The notes: a model not told the origin generated them from the letters alone. Positions 1 through 5,206 are shown, numbered from the stretch's first letter. The stretch is DNA of 7,297 nt from Streptomyces violaceus (GCA_000715635.1 KL569154.1:7342-14638), one strand, 5' to 3'. Numbers and translations: made by a program.

Positions 1-1304
1 TCTACCTCCTCACCGCGGCAGCCGGGGCGGCCGTGGCCGCCGTACTGGCCGCCACCACCCTCGTCCTCACCGTCGCCCTCTCCCGCGACAGCGATCCCGG
101 CCCCTCGGCAGCGGCCCGCAGCGACCTCCCCGACGGCTGGAAGCCCTGGGCCACCGCCGCGAAGGCCCCCAAGGGCAGCGAGCGGCGCCTCATGGGCGGC
201 GGCGACAACGCTCTCGAGGGCTGCGCGGCCGTCGACACCTCTCTCGTGTGCGCCGGCTCCGGCCTCATGGCGACCCGCTTCGATCTCGCCGACGGCCGCA
301 CCACCTGGCACCGGCCCGTCGACCCCACACCCGACGGCTCCTCCAGCAGCAGCGAGGGCGCGCTCATCGGCACCACCGACGCTCACGTCTACGCCTACGA
401 GGCCGAGGAGGGGGAGACGGCGGCCGGCCCCTGGTTCAGCTACACGGTGTACGCCCTGGCCGCCGACACCGGCAAGGAGCTCTGGCGGACCGGTACGGGC
501 ACCGGCGAGTCGGCTTCCGTCCCCGACAGCACGCAGGACGCCGCCACGGCCGTCCCCGAGGGTGTCGTCACCTTCTACGGCTCCCGGGGCGACCAGTACG
601 CCCTGCTCGACGCCGAGACCGGCGACGTCCGCTGGAAACAACCGAAGCCGCACGCCCCCGACGCCCCGGCCGACTGCCTGCTGCGCTCGGCGGCCGACCA
701 CGCCTACCTCGTCTGCGTGATCGGCCTGACGGAACGAGGAGCCTCCCGGACCACCGTCTCCCAGATCGACGCGGCCACCGGAAAGGCCCGCTGGACCGTC
801 GAGGCCAAGGGCGCCCAGTACCTGCTCGGACAGCACGACGGACGCCTCGTACTCGCGGACACCTTCTCCACGGACCGCGGCCTGACAATGATCGACGTCT
901 CCTCGCGCGTGCTCACCGTGCGACGGCTCGCACAGCCCCGGCCCGAGGACGCGCAGGCGTACCTGGTCCGCGGCACGGTCTACTTCACACGCGAAAGCGG
1001 CGGCATCCGCGCGGTCTCGCCGCGCACCGGCCGGACGCTGTGGGAAACCAACTCCACCGTGGAGCAGCAGGGGCCGCCGACCGCCTCCGCCACCCACGTG
1101 TACGTCGCGTCCCCCAGCGGCCGCCTGGCCGCCCTGGACGCGGGCACCGGCGAGGTCGAGGCCACCCGGGACGGCCGCGACGACGGCGGCAGAACCGACA
1201 GCATGCTCGTCACCACGGGCGCCCCGCTCGTCCTGGTCGGCGACGCCCTGTACGTCCCGTACGGCGTCCGCTCCGTGTACACGGTGGACGTACGAGACCT
1301 CTGA
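1..1304 (+). CDS. Membrane-anchored PQQ-type beta-propeller repeat protein (5' end outside window)
   Basis: The reading frame is open from position 3, so the true start lies upstream; the GTG at 33 falls inside a hydrophobic segment and is unlikely to be the real start. The first visible residues (about codons 3-80 of DNA) are Ala/Leu/Val-rich and look like a single transmembrane helix or signal anchor, followed by a Ser/Pro/Ala-rich linker. The rest, counted from the GTG at 33, carries repeated motifs of the PQQ/pyrrolo-quinoline-like propeller blade, [A/L]-x-D-x-x-TG-x-x-x-W: residues 141-151 (ALAADTGKELW), 191-201 (LLDAETGDVRW), 245-254 (IDAATGKARW), 327-337 (AVSPRTGRTLW) and a degenerate copy near 367-377. 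Cysteines at 64/73 and 215/228 could form two disulfides, which fits an extracytoplasmic domain. Such proteins are often binding or scaffold propellers without bound PQQ; no enzymatic signature is visible. An N-terminal cytoplasmic part, even a kinase domain, could lie outside the window. Specific function is not recognised. Confidence 0.85.
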   Translation, partial: YLLTAAAGAAVAAVLAATTLVLTVALSRDSDPGPSAAARSDLPDGWKPWATAAKAPKGSERRLMGGGDNALEGCAAVDTSLVCAGSGLMATRFDLADGRTTWHRPVDPTPDGSSSSSEGALIGTTDAHVYAYEAEEGETAAGPWFSYTVYALAADTGKELWRTGTGTGESASVPDSTQDAATAVPEGVVTFYGSRGDQYALLDAETGDVRWKQPKPHAPDAPADCLLRSAADHAYLVCVIGLTERGASRTTVSQIDAATGKARWTVEAKGAQYLLGQHDGRLVLADTFSTDRGLTMIDVSSRVLTVRRLAQPRPEDAQAYLVRGTVYFTRESGGIRAVSPRTGRTLWETNSTVEQQGPPTASATHVYVASPSGRLAALDAGTGEVEATRDGRDDGGRTDSMLVTTGAPLVLVGDALYVPYGVRSVYTVDVRDL

Positions 1305-1356
1305 ATCCCAGAGGAATCCCCAGGCACCCGAAATCCCTGAGGCACCGGAAAACACA

Positions 1357-1386
1357 TCGGGCCCGGTTCCGAAGAACCGGGCCCGA
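1357..1386 (-). terminator. Hairpin terminator of tRNA-Gly, probably bidirectional
   Basis: A perfect 13-bp stem (1357-1369 with 1374-1386) closes a 4-base loop. Read on the minus strand the loop is TTCG closed by C-G, the very stable UUCG tetraloop, and it is followed by TGTGTTTT, a U-rich tail. This makes it a good intrinsic terminator for the tRNA-Gly transcript, whose 3' end is 10 bases away. On the plus strand the loop is CGAA without a T tract, but the stem could still end transcription of the propeller gene, whose stop codon lies about 50 bases upstream. Confidence 0.85.
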
Positions 1387-1395
1387 GCCGTTCAG

Positions 1396-1466
1396 AGCGG
1401 GCGACGGGAATCGAACCCGCGTAGCTAGTTTGGAAGACTAGGGCTCTACCATTGAGCTACGCCCGC
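1396..1466 (-). tRNA. tRNA-Gly, anticodon UCC
   Basis: On the minus strand the 7-bp acceptor stem GCGGGCG/CGCCCGC encloses a D arm (AGCTC...GAGC), an anticodon stem CTAGT/ACTAG with loop CTTCCAA (anticodon TCC, reading GGA and GGG), and a T arm with GGTTCGAATCC. The discriminator base is T (U in RNA) and is followed by CT, so the CCA end is not encoded and must be added enzymatically. The span given ends at the discriminator base. It is transcribed divergently from tRNA-Pro. Confidence 0.96.
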
Positions 1467-1629
1467 ACGGTGCGCGCCGCAGGTCGGGTGACCTCGGCAC
1501 GCAAGCATCGTAGCGGGTTGTGTGCCCTCGTCGCACACCGCATTCGCATTCGGACCTTCCCGGCGCCGACGCAGCGGAAATGCGGCCGCCGTACGGCCTT
1601 GCGCCATGTACCCTACGTGTCGCACCAGA
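1467..1629. promoter_or_regulatory. Divergent control region between tRNA-Gly and tRNA-Pro
   Basis: These 163 bases separate two tRNAs transcribed away from each other, so both promoters should lie here. For tRNA-Gly the best -10 is TACGAT on the minus strand (plus positions 1512-1507), about 40 bases from the mature 5' end; the corresponding -35 (near 1530-1535) is poor. For tRNA-Pro the best -10 is TACCCT at 1609-1614 with no convincing -35. The short inverted repeat AGGTC/GACCT (1481-1485, 1490-1494) falls within the presumed tRNA-Gly leader. No credible protein-coding gene is seen here. The promoter elements are guesses from position and weak consensus matches. Confidence 0.4.
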
Positions 1630-1706
1630 CGGGGTGTGGCGCAGCTTGGTAGCGCGTCCGCTTTGGGAGCGGAAGGCCGTGGGTTCAAATCCCGCCACCC
1701 CGACCA
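1630..1706 (+). tRNA. tRNA-Pro, anticodon UGG
   Basis: The acceptor stem CGGGGTG (1630-1636) pairs with CACCCCG (1696-1702). The D stem is GCGC/GCGC. The anticodon stem TCCGC/GCGGA encloses the loop TTTGGGA, with anticodon TGG at 1664-1666. The T arm contains GGGTTCAAATCCC. The discriminator base is A1703 and CCA is encoded at 1704-1706, unlike in the neighbouring tRNA-Gly. The pairing C1-G72 at the acceptor end is typical of bacterial tRNA-Pro. All arms are intact and no integrase or att-like duplication is seen nearby. Confidence 0.97.
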
Positions 1707-1725
1707 GTCATCCGGTCATCTCGAC

Positions 1726-1769
1726 TCACATGAGTGATCGTCCCCCGGTCACTCACGTGATCGTCTTTT
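1726..1769 (+). terminator. Intrinsic terminator of tRNA-Pro
   Basis: Bases 1726-1737 pair with 1749-1760 to give a 12-bp stem with one A-C mismatch (1730/1756) and an 11-base loop. The run TCGTCTTTT follows directly (1761-1769), giving the U-rich 3' tail of a classical intrinsic terminator. It begins 20 bases after the encoded CCA. Its T tract overlaps the candidate -35 box of the tig promoter. Confidence 0.8.
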
Positions 1770-1796
1770 GGGCGGTGTAGTCGCTGCCGTTACTAT
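1768..1796 (+). promoter_or_regulatory. Candidate vegetative promoter of tig
   Basis: TTGGGC (1768-1773) and TACTAT (1791-1796) are separated by 17 bases. They match the TTGACA and TATAAT consensus at 3/6 and 4/6 positions. The predicted start would be near 1803, giving a leader of about 105 bases before the tig GTG. It is the best match seen between the tRNA-Pro terminator and tig, but it is inferred from consensus only. Confidence 0.45.
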
Positions 1797-1803
1797 GCAA
1801 GCT

Positions 1804-1872
1804 GCCGTCCGTGTGTCTCAGCGTCTGCAGTCCTCCGGACGGCGAAATCCGCCGGGCCGTTCTGGCCCCGGC
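1804..1872 (+). promoter_or_regulatory. Two-hairpin leader of tig
   Basis: GCCGTCCG (1804-1811) pairs perfectly with CGGACGGC (1836-1843), an 8-bp stem with a 24-base loop. A second hairpin follows, GCCGGG (1851-1856) with CCCGGC (1867-1872), whose inner part can add CC/GG across a bulged C. Both lie between the candidate tig promoter and the ribosome binding site (AAGGAGA, 1894-1900), which stays unpaired. I recognise no known riboswitch or ribosomal-protein leader. A role in mRNA stability or translation is possible but unproven. Confidence 0.4.
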
Positions 1873-1907
1873 AGAACCCAAGAAGTCAGCCACAAGGAGA
1901 CCGAACC

Positions 1908-3284
1908 GTGAAGAGCGCCGTGGAGACCCTGAACCCGACTCGGGTTCGGCTCACTGTCGAGGTGCCCTTCGAGGAGCTCAAGGACAGCCTCGACGCGGCG
2001 TACAAGAAGATCAACCAGCAGGTCACGGTGAAGGGCTTCCGTAAGGGCAAGGTCCCGGCCCGGGTCATCGACCAGCGGTTCGGCCGTGGTGCGGTGCTGG
2101 AGGAGGCCGTCAACGACGCGCTGCCGAAGTTCTACACCGACGCGGTCAACGAGGCCGAGCTGAACCCGCTGGGCCAGCCCGAGGTCGACATCACGGAGCT
2201 GAAGGACGGCGAGACGCTGAACTTCACCGCCGAGGTCGACATCCGCCCCTCGATCGAGATCCCGGACTACTCGGGCATCGAGGTCGAGGTCGACGCGGTC
2301 GAGGTCACCGAGGAGGACGTCGACAAGGCCGTCGAGGAGCTGCGCGAGCGCTTCGCCTCCACCGCCCCGGTCGAGCGTGCCGCCGAGGACGGCGACGTCG
2401 TGACGATCGACCTGGAGGCCAAGGTCGAGGGCGAGATCCTCGAGGACGGCGTCGCGGACGGCGTCTCCTACACCATCGGCTCCGGCGAGCTGCTGGACGG
2501 CATCGACGACGCCGTGAAGGGTGTGGAGGCCGGTGGCGAGGCCACCTTCACCTCCGAGCTCAAGGGCGGCTCGGCGGCCGGCAAGGAGGCCGAGGTCACC
2601 GTCAAGGTCACCCAGGTCGCCAAGCGTGAACTGCCCGAGCTGGACGACGAGTTCGCGCAGCTCGCCTCCGAGTTCGACACCATCGAGGAGCTGCGCGCCG
2701 ACAGCCGCAAGCGCCTGGAGAACATGAAGCAGTACGACCAGGCCACGCAGGCTCAGGAGCGCGTCCTGGAGAAGCTGCTCGAGCTGGTCGAGGTGCCGGT
2801 CCCCGACAAGCTGCTCGAGGACGAGGTCAACACCCGCAAGCACAACCTCGAGCACCACCAGCTCGGCCAGATGGGCCTCGACCTCGAGAAGTACCTCGAG
2901 ATCCAGGGCAAGACGGCCGAGGAGTTCGACGCCGAGACCAAGGAAGCCGCGGTCAAGGGCATCAAGACGCAGTTCGTGCTCGACGAGCTCGTCAAGCAGG
3001 AGAAGCTGAACGTCAGCCAGGAGGAGCTCACCGAGCACCTCATGCGGCGCGCCGCCTCCTCCGGCATGTCCCCCGACCAGTTCGCCCAGGCCGTCGTCGA
3101 GGGCGGCCAGGTTCCGCTCCTGGTCGGCGAGGTCGCCCGCGGCAAGGCCCTGGCCGTCGTGGTCGAGAAGGCCGCGGTCAAGGACACCAACGGCGAGGTC
3201 GTCGACCTGGACGACGAGGACGAGGAGACCGAGGCCCCCGAGGCCGAGGCCGCCGAGGCCGCCGAGGAGAAGACCGAGGGCTGA
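1908..3284 (+). CDS. tig: Trigger factor, ribosome-associated chaperone / peptidyl-prolyl isomerase family
   Basis: 458-residue protein, slightly longer than the 432-residue E. coli protein. Trigger factor docks at the ribosome exit tunnel and shields nascent chains in the cytoplasm. The N-terminal ribosome-binding domain (about 1-145) carries the signature GFRKGKVP at 43-50, the same position as in E. coli. The FKBP-like domain (about 155-242) includes [14 protein letters not shown] and [16 protein letters not shown]. The helical C-terminal chaperone domain spans about 243-425, starting with [11 protein letters not shown]. The last 29 residues (430-458) are a tail with 15 Asp/Glu. The FKBP-like domain lacks the FPEEY loop of the E. 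coli protein. The GTG start is supported by AAGGAGA at 1894-1900, 7 bases upstream. It has its own candidate promoter and a strong terminator, so it is probably monocistronic. Identity is certain; whether the isomerase domain is active is not. Confidence 0.98.
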   Translation: MKSAVETLNPTRVRLTVEVPFEELKDSLDAAYKKINQQVTVKGFRKGKVPARVIDQRFGRGAVLEEAVNDALPKFYTDAVNEAELNPLGQPEVDITELKDGETLNFTAEVDIRPSIEIPDYSGIEVEVDAVEVTEEDVDKAVEELRERFASTAPVERAAEDGDVVTIDLEAKVEGEILEDGVADGVSYTIGSGELLDGIDDAVKGVEAGGEATFTSELKGGSAAGKEAEVTVKVTQVAKRELPELDDEFAQLASEFDTIEELRADSRKRLENMKQYDQATQAQERVLEKLLELVEVPVPDKLLEDEVNTRKHNLEHHQLGQMGLDLEKYLEIQGKTAEEFDAETKEAAVKGIKTQFVLDELVKQEKLNVSQEELTEHLMRRAASSGMSPDQFAQAVVEGGQVPLLVGEVARGKALAVVVEKAAVKDTNGEVVDLDDEDEETEAPEAEAAEAAEEKTEG

Positions 3285-3296
3285 GCCCCGGTACCT

Positions 3297-3358
3297 GTAA
3301 CGCCGTAAGAGGACGGGCCCCGAGACGCACAGCGCTTCTCGGGGCCCGTCGGCGTTAC
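3297..3358 (+). terminator. Two-tier hairpin terminator of tig
   Basis: An inner perfect 14-bp stem (3312-3325 with 3337-3350; GACGGGCCCCGAGA and its complement) sits on an outer perfect 8-bp stem, GTAACGCC (3297-3304) with GGCGTTAC (3351-3358). A 7-base bulge on the left arm only separates them. The structure starts 13 bases after the tig stop. No T tract follows, which is common for Streptomyces terminators. It should isolate tig from clpP1. Confidence 0.8.
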
Positions 3359-3363
3359 GCACT

Positions 3364-3411
3364 CAGGGGCGCGGGGAACTGCGCGACACGCCTCCACCGG
3401 CCCGCAGCCGT
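3364..3411. repeat. Copy of a recurrent Streptomyces intergenic sequence
   Basis: The segment begins with a G-rich block containing GCGCGGGGAACTGCGCGAC (3369-3387) and continues as a CCTCCACCGG-CCCGCAGCCG stretch. From memory, near-identical strings recur in intergenic regions of many Streptomyces genomes, often right after gene ends. No coding potential or transposase is associated with it. Its function is unknown to me. Only one copy is in this window, so the repeat status rests on recall and not on internal evidence. Confidence 0.5.
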
Positions 3412-3433
3412 ACATGGACCGAAGCACCCAAGT

Positions 3434-3452
3434 CGCTACGCCCCCGGCGAAC
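3434..3452. promoter_or_regulatory. Possible ClgR-type operator upstream of clpP1
   Basis: CGCT (3434-3437) and GCGAAC (3447-3452) form an imperfect inverted arrangement. The reverse-strand reading begins GTTCGCC and has GCG after a 4-base spacer, close to but one base shorter than the ClgR box I recall for Streptomyces (GTTCGCT-N5-GCG). A second GCGAAC half-site lies at 3523-3528. The first sits about 40 bases upstream of the candidate -10, a plausible position for an activator. ClgR is known to activate clpP1P2 in Streptomyces, but the match here is imperfect. Confidence 0.35.
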
Positions 3453-3465
3453 ACTCCCGTCTCCG

Positions 3466-3496
3466 GGATTCCCCGAAGGGACCCGCGCGTTAGGGT
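3466..3496 (+). promoter_or_regulatory. Candidate clpP1 promoter, SigR-like with an overlapping TAGGGT -10
   Basis: GGATT (3466-3470), exactly 18 bases, then GTT (3489-3491) matches the SigR consensus GGAAT-N18-GTT with one mismatch. SigR drives the thiol-oxidative stress regulon, reported to include Clp protease genes in S. coelicolor. Overlapping it, TAGGGT (3491-3496) fits the Streptomyces vegetative -10 (TAGRRT) but has no good -35, as expected for an activator-dependent promoter. Either would give a leader of about 50 bases before the GTG at 3551. Confidence 0.5.
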
Positions 3497-3550
3497 CCAT
3501 GAATACGAGGGCAGTGGAGTCTGCGAACGGCTCCAGCCCCGCAGGGAAAC

Positions 3551-4210
3551 GTGAGACGGCCCGGCGCCGTCGTAAGACGAGCAGGTGGATACGTGACGAA
3601 TCTGATGCCTTCAGCCGCCGGCGAGCCTTCCATCGGTGGTGGCCTCGGTGACCAGGTCTACAACCGGCTGCTCAACGAGCGGATCATCTTCCTCGGCCAG
3701 CCGGTCGACGACGACATCGCGAACAAGATCACCGCACAGCTGCTGCTCCTTGCCGCCGAACCGGACAAGGACATCTACCTGTACATCAACAGCCCGGGCG
3801 GTTCGATCACGGCCGGCATGGCGATCTACGACACCATGCAGTACATCAAGAACGACGTGGTGACGATCGCCATGGGCCTCGCGGCCTCGATGGGACAGTT
3901 CCTGCTCAGCGCGGGCACCCCCGGCAAGCGCTTCGCGCTGCCGAACGCCGAGATCCTGATCCACCAGCCCTCCGCCGGACTGGCCGGCTCGGCCTCTGAC
4001 ATCAAGATCCACGCCGAGCGGCTGCTGCACACCAAGAAGCGCATGGCCGAGCTCACGTCCCAGCACACGGGACAGTCGGTCGAGCAGATCACCCGCGACT
4101 CGGACCGCGACCGCTGGTTCGACGCCTTCGAGGCAAAGCAGTACGGCCTCATCGACGACGTCATGCCCACGGCCGCAGGTATGCCGGGCGGCGGCGGCAC
4201 CGGGGCCTGA
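3551..4210 (+). CDS. clpP1: ATP-dependent Clp protease proteolytic subunit ClpP1
   Basis: 219-residue serine peptidase of family S14, one of two ClpP paralogues that together form the barrel-shaped core of the Clp protease. Catalytic triad, numbered from the GTG at 3551: Ser113 in GLAASMGQ, His138 in ILIHQP, Asp187 in SDRDRW. The glycine-rich [13 protein letters not shown] strand is at 78-90. The C-terminus ends in a Gly-rich tail (PGGGGTGA). It lacks the axial-loop motif found in ClpP2 and E. coli ClpP (TS-x-G). The start is uncertain: GTG 3551 gives the length I recall for the S. coelicolor protein, but AGGGAA (3543-3548) lies very close to it; GTG 3593, after AGGTGG (3583-3588), and ATG 3605 are alternatives that remove only propeptide. 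clpP2 follows after 108 bases, probably in the same operon. Confidence 0.97.
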   Translation: MRRPGAVVRRAGGYVTNLMPSAAGEPSIGGGLGDQVYNRLLNERIIFLGQPVDDDIANKITAQLLLLAAEPDKDIYLYINSPGGSITAGMAIYDTMQYIKNDVVTIAMGLAASMGQFLLSAGTPGKRFALPNAEILIHQPSAGLAGSASDIKIHAERLLHTKKRMAELTSQHTGQSVEQITRDSDRDRWFDAFEAKQYGLIDDVMPTAAGMPGGGGTGA

Positions 4211-4218
4211 GAGGTCCC

Positions 4219-4241
4219 CACGGGGCCTGTGGCGCCCCGTG
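4219..4241 (+). other. Hairpin in the clpP1-clpP2 spacer
   Basis: CACGGGGC (4219-4226) pairs perfectly with GCCCCGTG (4234-4241) around a 7-base loop. A weaker hairpin, GGCCC (4243-4247) with GGGCC (4261-4265), follows. There is no T tract. Being inside a likely operon, it may act as an mRNA processing or stability element, or as a partial terminator that adjusts the ClpP1:ClpP2 ratio; which of these applies cannot be told from sequence. Confidence 0.45.
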
Positions 4242-4318
4242 AGGCCCCCGGAGCCCTCCCGGGCCCCAGCGACCCAGACAGCCCCAGCCGACCGCCTCAG
4301 CCCTTTTCAGGAGACACC

Positions 4319-5026
4319 GTGAACCAGTTCCCCGGCAGCGGGATCTACGACCGTATGGACGCCGTGCAGGACATGAGCGCCTCGCAGGGCCGCTACACCG
4401 GCCCGCAGGCCGAGTCCCGCTACATCATTCCGCGCTTCGTCGAGCGCACTTCCCAGGGCATCCGCGAGTACGACCCGTACGCGAAGCTCTTCGAGGAGCG
4501 CGTGATCTTCCTCGGCGTCCAGATCGACGACGCCTCCGCCAACGACGTCATGGCGCAGCTGCTGTGCCTGGAGTCGATGGACCCCGACCGTGACATCTCG
4601 GTATACATCAACAGCCCCGGCGGCTCCTTCACGGCGCTCACCGCGATCTACGACACGATGCAGTACGTGAAGCCGGACATCCAGACGGTCTGCATGGGCC
4701 AGGCCGCCTCCGCCGCCGCCGTCCTGCTGGCCGCCGGTACGCCGGGCAAGCGCATGGCCCTGCCGAACGCGCGCGTGCTGATCCACCAGCCGTACAGCGA
4801 GACCGGCCGCGGCCAGGTGTCCGACCTGGAGATCGCCGCGAACGAGATCCTCCGGATGCGCTCGCAGCTGGAGGAGATGCTGGCCAAGCACTCCACCACG
4901 CCGGTCGAGAAGATCCGTGAGGACATCGAGCGCGACAAGATCCTCACGGCCGAGGACGCGCTGAGCTACGGCCTGATCGACCAGGTCATCAGCACCCGGA
5001 AGATGGACAACTCGAGCCTGCGCTGA
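4319..5026 (+). CDS. clpP2: ATP-dependent Clp protease proteolytic subunit ClpP2
   Basis: 235-residue S14 serine peptidase, the partner of ClpP1 in the actinobacterial ClpP1P2 core. The triad is Ser131 (GQAASAAA), His156 (LIHQP) and Asp206 (IERDKI), with [13 protein letters not shown] at 96-108. About 40 N-terminal residues, rich in Gly, Met and Gln, precede the conserved [15 protein letters not shown] segment and probably form a processed propeptide. That segment matches the E. coli axial loop that contacts the ATPase ring. The GTG start at 4319 is supported by AGGAG at 4309-4313, 5 bases upstream; an upstream GTG at 4229 is open in frame but has no ribosome binding site and lies within a hairpin. 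Residues next to the catalytic Ser differ from ClpP1 (ASAA versus ASMG), so the two subunits should differ in substrate pocket and activation. Confidence 0.98.
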   Translation: MNQFPGSGIYDRMDAVQDMSASQGRYTGPQAESRYIIPRFVERTSQGIREYDPYAKLFEERVIFLGVQIDDASANDVMAQLLCLESMDPDRDISVYINSPGGSFTALTAIYDTMQYVKPDIQTVCMGQAASAAAVLLAAGTPGKRMALPNARVLIHQPYSETGRGQVSDLEIAANEILRMRSQLEEMLAKHSTTPVEKIREDIERDKILTAEDALSYGLIDQVISTRKMDNSSLR

Positions 5027-5050
5027 GGCGAGAGGCTGTATCGTCTGCCG

Positions 5051-5102
5051 CCCCTTGGCACGGTTTGGCACGGTCCACGTCAAAGTGAACCGCGCCAAGG
5101 GG
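5051..5102 (+). terminator. Terminator-like hairpin after clpP2
   Basis: CCCCTTGGC (5051-5059) pairs with GCCAAGGGG (5094-5102). After an A-C mismatch the stem continues CGGTT (5061-5065) with AACCG (5088-5092), giving 14 pairs in total. A second small hairpin, GGGCCC/GGGCCC (5102-5107, 5115-5120), abuts it. It starts 25 bases after the clpP2 stop and has no T tract. It probably ends the clpP1-clpP2 transcript, or reduces read-through into clpX. Confidence 0.55.
5055..5074. repeat. Perfect 10-bp tandem repeat upstream of clpX
   Basis: TTGGCACGGT occurs twice with no gap (5055-5064 and 5065-5074). The first copy lies in the left arm of the hairpin at 5051-5102 and the second mostly in its loop, so the two copies could compete for the same right arm. 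The ten-base period is close to one DNA helical turn, so the copies could also be same-face protein sites. Confidence 0.6.
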
Positions 5103-5134
5103 GGCCCGGACGAGGGGCCCGGCAAGGTACCGTC

Positions 5135-5161
5135 GGACATAAGGCAGCACCAGGAGCCGTT
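5135..5161 (+). promoter_or_regulatory. Weak candidate SigR-type promoter of clpX
   Basis: GGACAT (5135-5140), 18 bases, then GTT (5159-5161) resembles the SigR pattern GGAAT-N18-GTT in spacing but poorly in the -35 element. A start a few bases downstream would fall in the palindrome at 5161-5176 and give a leader of about 40 bases. No better vegetative promoter was seen between the clpP2 hairpin and clpX. Offered mainly because clpX is reported among SigR-responsive genes in S. coelicolor. Confidence 0.25.
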
Positions 5162-5176
5162 GGACGTCGACGTCCA
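5161..5176. promoter_or_regulatory. Perfect 16-bp palindrome, possible operator of clpX
   Basis: TGGACGTCGACGTCCA is its own reverse complement, with no spacer. It ends 30 bases before the clpX GTG and just before the ribosome binding site (AAGGGGA, 5192-5198). An unspaced palindrome of this length is typical of dimeric regulator sites. I do not recognise it as a HAIR (HspR), CIRCE or ClgR box. Confidence 0.5.
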
Positions 5177-5206
5177 GTCGTCTCCCAGGCGAAGGGGAAG
5201 CACACC

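Noticed and set aside
248..1441. 397-codon plus-strand frame overlapping the propeller gene and running into tRNA-Gly
   Set aside because: Arg/Pro/His-rich translation typical of a shifted frame in GC-rich DNA; the other frame carries clear propeller repeats.
1540..1552. Short tandem GCATTC repeat between the tRNAs
   Set aside because: Only two 6-base units; too short to distinguish from chance.
1630..1769. tRNA-Pro as an integration site (attB/attL) of a mobile element
   Set aside because: No duplicated tRNA 3' end, integrase or excisionase gene is present; the tRNA is followed directly by its terminator and tig.
1438..1780. Several small open frames across the tRNA pair
   Set aside because: They run through the tRNA genes on either strand, have no ribosome binding sites and no recognisable proteins.
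1818..3362. 514-codon open frame on the minus strand opposite tig
   Set aside because: Its Leu/Asp/Val/Gly-rich translation is the usual antisense shadow of a GC-rich gene, tig on the other strand is unambiguous, and no start signal or protein family is seen.
5055..5070. TTGGCAC as a -24 element of a sigma-54 promoter
   Set aside because: There is no TTGC at -12 spacing and Streptomyces has no sigma-54.
3285..5206. HspR (HAIR) or HrcA (CIRCE) operators in the clp spacers
   Set aside because: Neither CTTGAGT-N7-ACTCAAG nor TTAGCACTC-N9-GAGTGCTAA is found, even approximately.
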